From: an uncultured Selenomonadales bacterium
Lineage (GTDB): Bacteria > Bacillota > Negativicutes > Selenomonadales > Selenomonadaceae
Direction: 5' to 3'
DNA: 16,793 bases
Assembly (NCBI GenBank): GCA_937877545.1
Contig: CALFJE010000128.1
Span: 1 to 16,793, forward strand
The notes beneath the pieces are model-generated. The model saw nothing but the letters and a program-made list of their open reading frames with translations. It did not search any database and was not told where the DNA came from. Within the stretch, counting starts at the first letter, position 1. Every line of letters starts with the position of its first letter. The position numbers and the translations under genes were made by a program. Positions 7,975-15,200 of this stretch are shown here, piece after piece.

Positions 7975-7995
7975 ACTGTTTCGGAACGCTACAAT
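7968..7995 (+). promoter_or_regulatory. Promoter of the cobaltochelatase gene
   Basis: The consensus -35 TTGACA (7968-7973) and -10 TACAAT (7990-7995) are spaced by 16 nt. The predicted start near 8002 gives a leader of about 59 nt that ends in the site GAGGAGG (8047-8053) before the ATG. The leader is too short for a cobalamin riboswitch, and none is seen. Confidence 0.82.
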
Positions 7996-8060
7996 ACAGT
8001 TACCTCCTCGGCAGTGGAATGTATGAGCAATCGCAAATAAAAATTTGAGGAGGCAAATCA

Positions 8061-9044
8061 ATGAAATCTTGGAAGAAACTCTTGGCGGTAAGCGCGGCGT
8101 GTTCAAGCTTATTAGTGAGTGCGCCCGCCGACGCCGCCTATCAGCTCAACGACGAGGTCGCCAATCCGCCCGCCGCTCTGCAGATGGCTACTCAAATCGG
8201 CGTGCTCAGCTACAAAAACGACGCCCTCGACAGCTACACCGACAAAGACGCTATCGTCGTGCTAAGTTTCGGGACGACCTTCAAAGACCAACGCGCCAAG
8301 TCAATCGACGCCACCGCGCAGGCTATTGCCACCGCGCACCCCAATGCCAAAGTCGTTACCGCCTTCACGAGCCATATCGTTCTTAAGCACATCATGGAGA
8401 ACGAGGGCAAATGCGATTACATGACGCCCGAACAGACGCTTGACCAACTTAAGCGCGAGGGCTACACGCGAATCGCTTTGGTTTCACTGGACGTTATCCC
8501 CGGCATGGAGTACAAATACGATGTCGCGCTGTTTCACCAGTACAAAACAGAGTTCAAGGCAATGACGTTGGCGACGCCGCTGATGTATTGGCAGGGGCAG
8601 GAAGACCAGCCCGACGACGTGGCGGAGGTCATGGGGGCGTTGCACTTGCCGGCGTACAAGAAAGGCACGGCGATACTTTTAATGGCGCACGGCACGCCCG
8701 ACCCGTCCAACGCGTACTATTCCGTCATGCAGGCTAAGCTCAAGCAAATGAAACGCAACGACGTACATATCTACACCGTCGAGGGCTGGCCGAGGCTTGA
8801 AGATTGGGCGGGCAAGCTTAAAATGCACAAAGTCGAGCGGATAATTTTGATACCGCTGATGATGGTTGCGGGCGACCACGCGACAAACGACATGGCGGGC
8901 GACGAGGACGATTCGCACAAAGTGATTCTGCAAAAAATGGGCTTCAAGGTCGAGACGCGCTTGCAAGGGCTTGGCGAAAACAAAAAGATTCGCAACATAT
9001 TCGTCGAACGCGCCGACGAGGCTTGGGACGCTTTGGTTAGATAG
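8061..9044 (+). CDS. cbiK: Sirohydrochlorin cobaltochelatase, CbiK type, exported
   Basis: A class II chelatase that inserts Co(II) (in some homologues Fe or Ni) into a tetrapyrrole for the anaerobic cobalamin route. The 327-residue chain has a clear signal peptide: KKLL, a hydrophobic core, and an AxA-type cleavage site near ADA-A (residues 24-26). Two chelatase half-domains follow, starting DAIVVLSFGTTF (63-74) and GTAILLMAHGTPDPSN (202-217). Putative metal ligands by motif are His210 (AHGTP), Glu241 (VEGWP) and His273 (AGDHATNDMAGDEDD), with spacing close to that of known CbiK proteins. The signal peptide implies a periplasmic or membrane-outer location, as described for the periplasmic CbiK of Desulfovibrio, where a metal-transport or haem-related role has been discussed. 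The ATG follows GAGGAGG by 7 nt. It is a single-gene unit with its own promoter and terminator; no other cobalamin gene is nearby. Confidence 0.92.
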   Translation: MKSWKKLLAVSAACSSLLVSAPADAAYQLNDEVANPPAALQMATQIGVLSYKNDALDSYTDKDAIVVLSFGTTFKDQRAKSIDATAQAIATAHPNAKVVTAFTSHIVLKHIMENEGKCDYMTPEQTLDQLKREGYTRIALVSLDVIPGMEYKYDVALFHQYKTEFKAMTLATPLMYWQGQEDQPDDVAEVMGALHLPAYKKGTAILLMAHGTPDPSNAYYSVMQAKLKQMKRNDVHIYTVEGWPRLEDWAGKLKMHKVERIILIPLMMVAGDHATNDMAGDEDDSHKVILQKMGFKVETRLQGLGENKKIRNIFVERADEAWDALVR

Positions 9045-9067
9045 AAATTGTGATTGAGGAACGGGGA

Positions 9068-9105
9068 ATTGGCGAGCGGAGGTAATTCTTCGCCCGTCAA
9101 TTTTT
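9068..9105 (+). terminator. Rho-independent terminator after the cobaltochelatase gene
   Basis: A 14-nt arm (9068-9081) pairs with 9088-9101 across a 6-nt loop, with two G-U pairs and one A-C mismatch, followed by a TTTTT run at 9101-9105. It lies 23 nt past the stop codon. Confidence 0.8.
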
Positions 9106-9298
9106 ATGCCATGACAACAGAAAACGGACAGTCCGCTTGAACTGCCCGACGAAATTTTAAATCTGCCGCAAGAGGTTTGGTATATTTACCCGACTTCCAT
9201 GTAGCTCGCGCCTTTATCTATCTTAATGCAACTGTAGAATTAACTGCCGGCTTCGGAGGTTCCTTGATTTTGTTCGCCAACCACTCGTTGGAATGATC

Positions 9299-9724
9299 TT
9301 ACCTGCGCCGGATATAATTGCTGTCGGTCTCGGCGTAGCGGGCAACTTTGTTCATGCGGCGTTGCTCGTACATGGCGATAACCTGCTGAGCCAAAGCCTC
9401 TGCCTGCGAATAAATTTCCTCGCGAAAAGCTCGCTTAATCGCCGATTCAGCTGCGACGCCCGAACCGATAACCTCAACCGTGCCCGCCGAATCTTCCTGC
9501 AAAATGTCACATTCCAAAGTGCAAGCAACACTGCGCCGTTTGCTCAATCGTGCGATAGCCGACCGTCGCCACGTCGAAACCGTTGCGATTGATAATTTCG
9601 CTCGTGTAGCGAATACTTTTCAGGAACAGCGCGTTCATTTGCGTCAACAAATTCAAAACCGACTCCGCCTTGGCGTTAATGTCCGCAAGCGCAGGAACGT
9701 GCCGATAATTTCCTTGTCCGACAT
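9299..9724 (-). pseudogene. Decayed gene 3 of a three-gene relic, unknown function
   Basis: The piece starts with an ATG at 9724 (MSDKEIIGTF), just after a GGGGAT-like ribosome site. In that frame it stops after about 23 codons. Coding-like sequence continues in another frame from about 9690 (ALADINAKAESVLNLLTQ and on to VGYRTIEQ), then returns to the first frame near 9547 (SVACTLECDILQEDSAG to NYIRRR, stop at 9299). Joined, this gives about 140 mostly helical residues. Two opposite frameshifts restore the frame at the end. I do not recognise the family. The stretch 9106-9298 beyond it shows only short plus-strand coding-like scraps (for example ELPDEILNLPQEVWYIYP near 9145) that I cannot assign. 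Confidence 0.6.
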
Positions 9725-9733
9725 CTGAATCCC

Positions 9734-9976
9734 CTAAACCGCAATCATCTGATTCATATTGCTACATTTTCGGGGCGCATGCCAAGTCGCGGAGCTCTTC
9801 ACCGGCAAGATTATCATCGAATTTAATCTGAATGATTTTCTCGTGTACGTCGACAAATTTGGGCAAAGTACCGCTCATAATGCCGAGGTTGCGATTCGCC
9901 AACTTAAGCATGGTGCCTTCGAGTTGCTCATATCGCTGATAAATCTTGCCGTGCCGCCTACAAAAATCGGATCCAT
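9734..9976 (-). pseudogene. Decayed gene 2 of a three-gene relic, unknown function
   Basis: An ATG at 9976 (MDPIFVGGTARFISDMSN) is preceded by GAGGTG, a good ribosome site. The frame soon loses sense. A second frame gives LEGTMLKLANRNLGIMSG and PKFVDVHEKIIQIKFDD up to about 9770. The first frame then resumes with SNMNQMIAV and a TAG at 9734-9736. The joined product would be about 80 residues. The stop is 9 nt before the start of the next relic gene, as in an operon. Two indels of opposite sign explain the pattern. The function is not recognised. Confidence 0.6.
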
Positions 9977-9985
9977 AAACGCACC

Positions 9986-10614
9986 TCACAAATTTATCGT
10001 GATTTTCCGCTGTCGAAAGTCCCGCCGAAATTCCGTGCGATTCGCAAACGCAACTTGTCCGCCGAAATTTTTCAGTATGGTATCCAAGCTCTGCGTTTTT
10101 CGTCGGCGAAATATTTTTCCATAACGCCGCGTTGACGAGCCATCTCCGCAAGAGCCTCCGTCTTAATTTCGGCAATGACCTTGCGCCTGTCCGCCGCCGC
10201 GTGATTCTTTGAGGCGTCCCAAAGTTCCAAAGTAGCGTCCGCTGCGGCGATTAAAGCGTTGCAAGCGACAGCCGTCACGGACTGCCAATCACCGCGCCCA
10301 CCACGGGAATAGGAATCAACGTCTGACCGAGTATCGCGCCGTAAGTTACACCAAGCTCCGCGCCGACAAAGCCGCCTACCGTCTCAACTGCAAGCATCAA
10401 GCCTTTCTTGCCGACTTTTCAAAACCGAAGCTTTGACCGCGACATTTGAATTGACGCGATTTGTTTCGTCGAAATTTCTCTCGCCCATCTCGAAGTCAAA
10501 CAGTGTCTTCGTACTCGAAGCAACAATTTTAACCGTTGCCGCGTCGCTGTACTTAACAAGCTTGCGTCTCACAGGCTGAATAATTTCCTTGGTGACGGCT
10601 GTCTTGGCTGTTTG
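9986..10614 (-). pseudogene. Decayed gene 1 of a three-gene relic, glycine-rich hydrophobic protein
   Basis: Coding-like pieces in three frames follow one another without gaps. From about 10614 to 10415 the reading gives EIIQPVRRKLVKYSDAATV and KTLFDFEMGERNFDETN. From 10412 to 10280 it gives a hydrophobic, glycine-spaced stretch (GGFVGAELGVTYGAILGQ, then PIPVVGAVIGS), like a glycine-zipper membrane segment. From 10278 to 10085 it gives ACNALIAAADATLELWDAS and AEMARQRGVMEKYFADEK. From about 10100 to the TGA at 9986-9988 it gives DTILKNFGGQVAFANRTEF. At least three frameshifts are needed. An in-frame TGA at 10615-10617 cuts off the 5' end; possible remnants (EYIKKLDEMPIW) extend toward the alsT promoter. 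The joined protein would have about 205-210 residues. I do not know the family; the membrane-insertion idea rests only on the glycine-spaced stretch. Confidence 0.62.
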
Positions 10615-10669
10615 TCAAGCCCATATCGGCATTTCGTCGAGCTTTTTTATGTATTCATGCCTTCCAAAA

Positions 10670-10698
10670 TTGACAAGCTATCACAGATTAAATATAAT
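10670..10698 (+). promoter_or_regulatory. Consensus promoter of the AGCS symporter gene
   Basis: TTGACA (10670-10675), a 17-nt spacer and TATAAT (10693-10698) form a perfect housekeeping-sigma promoter. The start near 10705 gives a leader of about 44 nt with AGGAGGG (10733-10739) before the ATG. Confidence 0.93.
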
Positions 10699-10748
10699 TT
10701 GCAACATGAAAAATTTTATCGATTGAATTTGCAGGAGGGATTTTTTTA

Positions 10749-12131
10749 ATGGATTTATCGCAACTCTTGAACGACGTGAACGATTTCGTGTGGGGACCGA
10801 TAATGCTGGCGTTCCTGGTCGGCACGGGCATCTTCCTCACGATTCGTTTGAAGTTTTTGCCGTGGATTAACCTGTGGTACGCCGTCAAAATGATTATGCT
10901 CCACAAGGCGGATAACAAGGGCGACCTTTCGCCGTTCCAATCGCTCATGACGGCACTTTCCGCCACGGTTGGCACCGGTAATATCGTGGGCGTGGCAACG
11001 GCTATGGTATTGGGCGGTCCCGGCGCGATTGTCTGGATGTGGATAAGCGCGGCGTTCGGGCTTTCTACCAAATACGCCGAATCGGTTCTTGCCGTCAAGT
11101 ATCGCGAAACCAACTCCGTCGGCGAAATGGCGGGCGGTCCCATGTACGCCATGAAAAACGGCATCGGCGGTCCGATTGGCAAGATTATGGCGACGTTGTT
11201 CGCGGTCTTTGCGGTGTGCGCCTCGTTCGGTATCGGCAACATGACTCAGGCGAATTCTATCAGCTCCGCCTTTGAAAACAGCTTCGGTTGGTCGAGCTGG
11301 GTGACGGGGATTATCCTCGTCGTCTGTTCGTTGGCGGTATTGGTTCGCGGCGTTCATTCTATCGGCAAAGTTTCAAGCTTTATCGTACCGAGTATGGCGT
11401 TTTTCTATATTCTGTTCACCGTGATTATTATTATCGTCAACTTTGAGAATGTGCCCGGCGGCTTGGCGATTATGCTTCAAATGGCGTTTTCGTTTGACGC
11501 GGTGGCGGGCGGCGTCGGCGGCTCTATCGTCGCCTCCATGTTGACCGCTATGCGTTGGGGCGTGGCTCGCGGCGTCTTCTCCAACGAGGCGGGTTTAGGC
11601 TCGGCTCCTATCGCGGCGGCGGCGGCTCGCACCGACCACGCTTCCCGTCAAGGCTACGTCAACATGACGGGTACTTTCTTCGACACCATGATTATCTGCT
11701 TCCTGACGGGTTTGGTTATCGCAAGTTCGGGCGTGCTCGGCAGTGTCGACCCTGAAACCGGCAAGCTTGTTTCGGGCGCACCGCTCACGATTCTGGCTTT
11801 CAGCACGGTTTACGGCGAAGGAGCAAAGTATATCGTCTCGATTGCCCTCGCGCTGTTCGCATATTCGACTATTCTCGGTTGGGAATACTACGGCGAAAAA
11901 TCTTTGGAGTATCTCGTTAGCAACCGCAAGGTGATTATCGGCTACCGCGTCCTCTTCAGCCTGATTACGTTTATCGGCGCGACGCAGACCCTCGACGTGG
12001 TTTGGAATTTCTCCGACACCATGAACGGCTTAATGGCTATTCCGAACTTGATTTGCCTCGTGATTCTCAACAACGACATCGCCAAAGAGTGCTTCGATTA
12101 CCAAAAGAATTTCATCGCCAAAGGGCGTTGA
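10749..12131 (+). CDS. alsT: Alanine/glycine:cation symporter, AGCS family
   Basis: A sodium- or proton-coupled importer of small neutral amino acids in the inner membrane. The 460-residue length and 10-11 hydrophobic helices fit the family. Conserved stretches are LSATVGTGNIVGVATA (70-85, the substrate/ion-binding helix), GGPMYAMKNG (129-138), GVFSNEAGLGSAPIAAAAA (275-293, the AGCS signature) and GWEYYGEKSLEYL near the C-terminus. The ATG at 10749 has AGGAGGG upstream. It is flanked by a consensus promoter and a strong terminator, so it is probably a single-gene transcription unit. The substrate (alanine, glycine or both) cannot be fixed from sequence. Confidence 0.95.
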   Translation: MDLSQLLNDVNDFVWGPIMLAFLVGTGIFLTIRLKFLPWINLWYAVKMIMLHKADNKGDLSPFQSLMTALSATVGTGNIVGVATAMVLGGPGAIVWMWISAAFGLSTKYAESVLAVKYRETNSVGEMAGGPMYAMKNGIGGPIGKIMATLFAVFAVCASFGIGNMTQANSISSAFENSFGWSSWVTGIILVVCSLAVLVRGVHSIGKVSSFIVPSMAFFYILFTVIIIIVNFENVPGGLAIMLQMAFSFDAVAGGVGGSIVASMLTAMRWGVARGVFSNEAGLGSAPIAAAAARTDHASRQGYVNMTGTFFDTMIICFLTGLVIASSGVLGSVDPETGKLVSGAPLTILAFSTVYGEGAKYIVSIALALFAYSTILGWEYYGEKSLEYLVSNRKVIIGYRVLFSLITFIGATQTLDVVWNFSDTMNGLMAIPNLICLVILNNDIAKECFDYQKNFIAKGR

Positions 12132-12148
12132 TTGGCTCAAGAAATTTT

Positions 12149-12183
12149 TTCCACGGTCTGCGCGGCTGTGGAATTTTTTTTTT
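12149..12183 (+). terminator. Strong Rho-independent terminator after alsT
   Basis: TTCCACGGTC pairs with the arm ending in GTGGAA (10 pairs, 5-nt loop, 12149-12173), followed by ten T residues (12174-12183). It is 18 nt past the alsT stop and only 45 nt before the next gene's start. Confidence 0.93.
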
Positions 12184-12191
12184 GCGCGTTG

Positions 12192-12197
12192 TAAAAT
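12192..12197 (+). promoter_or_regulatory. Possible -10 element of the large glycosyltransferase gene
   Basis: TAAAAT at 12192-12197 is the only -10-like hexamer between the alsT terminator and the next gene. The matching -35 position (12169-12174, TGGAAT) is poor and lies inside the terminator stem. The gene may instead rely on read-through or on a weak promoter. Confidence 0.25.
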
Positions 12198-12228
12198 GAC
12201 GGAAATTTTTACGGAAGGCGGGAACATT

Positions 12229-15200
12229 TTGGCTAAACGCAAGGCTAAGATTAAAATCAGCGCGTGCTACATGGTTAAAAACGGCGAAAAGGATTTGCGC
12301 CGCTCCTTGGAAAGCTTGAACAAATACGTCGACGAGATTATCGTTGTCGACACCGGCTCCACCGACGGCACCGTCGCGGTCGCTCAAGAGTTCGGCGCAC
12401 GCATTTTCCACGAACCCTGGCAAGACGACTTCTCCACGCCCCGCAACGTCGCCATTCGCGAGGCTAAAGGCGATTGGATTGTCTTCCTCGACGCCGACGA
12501 GTATTTTCCCGACGATACCGCCAAAAATCTGCGCAAAGTCATCGATATGGCGTGCAAAAACGACATGACGGTTATCTACGTCAAAATGTTCAACGTCGAC
12601 GCGGATCACGACAACAAGATTATCGAGACGACCTACCTGCCGAGGATTTTCGAGAACGCGCCGACCGTTCACTACGCCGGCAAGATTCACGAGGAGGTTG
12701 AGCGCGACGATAAGCCCTTGGAACGCGTCATGGCTCCCGCCGATTTGCTCACACTTTGGCATACGGGCTACTCCGCTACGATTGTCATTTCCAAGCTTAA
12801 ACGTAATTTGAAGCTGCTCCTTGAAGAACTGGAGACGAGCGACGACCCTGCGCGGACTTACGGCTATTTGGTCGATTGCTATCACGGCTTAGAGGATTGG
12901 GAAAATGCCGAGAAATACGCCCGCCTTGAGGTCGAGGCGCAAAGAAACATTTCGGTGCGTCCCATGATAATTTTGCTGGACATTTTGAATCGCGACGGCT
13001 CCTACTCCGACGAATATTTTAAGTATCTGCAACTGGCGGTTGAGCGTTATCCGCACATGCCCGAATTCTCCTTGAGCTTGTCGCTGTATTGGTCGCATAA
13101 GGGCGATTATCGGGCGGCGGTCGCGGAAATGCAGCGGGCTATCGATAAGTTTCACAACTTCGGCGAGCAAATGGAAATGACGGCGTTCGACGAATCCAAG
13201 GAGGAAGTTTCGCTACAGCTTATCGACAAGTGGCGGGAGCTGATAGACTTCACGCCCGAAGAAAAACGCGCCGAGGTCGCAAGACTGACCGACGAGCTGA
13301 TTCAAGCGGTGGAAGTCACGCACGACAGGGAAAAGATTTTGCGGACGGCGGCGAGGATATTCAAGCTCCGCCCCGAAGACCCCGTGCCCATCGAAAAGGT
13401 CGCGTCGATTTATCTGGATTATCAAATGGAGGCGGAGGCTGCTGAGGTCGTCGCGTACATGGAGGAAACTTTCCCGCCGACGCCCTATCGCCTGCTTCTG
13501 AGTGCGCGGCTTCGATTCCTCAAGAAAAATTGCCGCGAGACCATACGGCTTGCCGAGCGCGGGCTGGAGCTTGAGGGCGGCGACGTGCTCACGACGATAT
13601 TCCTGCATAACATTTTGGGGCAGGCGTATCGTTTTATCGGCGACGCACGCAAAGCCGTCGAGCATTATAAAATCAACGCCGAGACCGATTTATCCGCGCT
13701 TAAGGATTCGCCGTATTTGGCTCAAGCCGTAAAGAGTCGGTGCGAGGAGTACAGCAATTTGCTTTTCAACCTGCACTATTTGAACGTAAGCCGCGAGGAA
13801 ATTTTTGAGGCGATTCGCGGCTTCAACAAGTTGCTTGCGCACATTCCCCGCTACAATCACAGCCGCAAGAAACACGCCCGTCACCAAAATATTCGCGTCG
13901 GCTACATATCGCCCGACGTGCGCTTTCACGTGGTGGCGTTTTTCAGTGCGCATTTCTTCACGAGTTACGACAAGACGCGCTTTGAAGTTTACATCTACGC
14001 CAACAATGCCGAGGACAATATCACCGAGCAATTCAAGGCGATTGCCGACGGCTTCCGCAACATTTCCGACACGCCCGCCAAAGAGGTCGCCGCGCAGATT
14101 TTTGCCGACGAAATTGACATTCTGGTTGACCTGGCGGGGCACAGCGCAAATAATTCTCTGGCGGTTTTGGCTTATAAGCCCGCGCCCGTTCAGCTTAGCG
14201 GCGTCGGCTACTTTGATTCGACGGGGCTTGACACCGTTGATTATTTTATCGCCGACAAGTTCACCGACCCCGAAGGCTTGAACGAAAACTTTTTCACGGA
14301 GAAAATTCTGCGGCTCCAACACAGCCATTTTTGCTACGTGTGGCACGATTTGGCTTATCCCGCGACGCCCGCGCCCTGCACCAAAGCCGGCTACGTGACG
14401 TTTGCGAGCTTCAATAACTTTGCCAAGGTTACCGACGAAATGTTGAGGCTCTGGAGCAAAATTCTAAGCGGCGTCCCGAATTCGCGGCTGTATCTTAAGG
14501 GGGCGGCGTTCAGGGAAAATTGCGGACTTGAATTTGCTAAGGAACGCATGACGGCGGCGGGCATCGACCTTGAGCGCGTCGACTTCGAGGACTTCGAGGT
14601 TGATTACGTTCGCAGCTATGAGCGCGTCGATATTGCGCTTGACACCTACCCCTACCCCGGCGGCGGCACCACTTGCGACGCGTTATATATGGGCGTCCCC
14701 GTGATAACCCTTGTCGGCGAGCGGCACAATTCGCGCTTCGGCTATTCGTTGCTTGCCAATGTGGGGCTTGAGGAGCTTTGCGCGTTCGACGCGGCGGAGT
14801 ACGTTCAAAAGGCGATTGCGCTTGCCAATGACCGCGAGCGGCTCCGCGAGTATCACTTGACGATTCGGCGCAAAATGGAGTTATCGCCCGTCATGAACGA
14901 TACGATTTACATGGGCGAGCTTGAGCAGGCTTACGAAAAAATCTTTACCGCGTGGCTTGCCGGCAAAGCTTTGCCCGACTTTCCGCAGGAACCCGCGCAG
15001 ATTACCCCGGAGCTTGCCGAGGAATATTATCGGCGGGCGGCGAGCTATTTGCCGTTGGAGGGCGCGGACGGCAAGAGCAAATACAATCGCGTCGACTTCA
15101 AGCGCACGGTGTACTATGCCGAGCTTGCCGCTCAATGCGAGGCGCGTCGTGACGCCAAACTTTACTTGATGATAGCTGACCGCCGCCACATGACGGACGA

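Noticed and set aside
7913..8060. Replication origin with DnaA boxes upstream of dnaN
   Set aside because: No TTATCCACA-like boxes or AT-rich repeat array seen; the interval is fully explained by two divergent promoters and leaders.
8002..8060. Cobalamin riboswitch before the cobaltochelatase gene
   Set aside because: The leader is only about 59 nt and has no B12-box-like conserved core; cobalamin riboswitches need around 200 nt.
9106..9298. Plus-strand coding remnant with ELPDEILNLPQEVWYIYP and TVELTAGFGGS pieces
   Set aside because: The pieces are short, in different frames, and lack a start or ribosome site; they may be chance or the last traces of a gene, too weak to annotate.
10072..10278. 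Short minus-strand frames in 9299-10572 taken as separate intact small genes
   Set aside because: Their starts lack ribosome sites, and neighbouring frames continue the same kind of protein sequence without a gap, so frameshifted relics explain them better.
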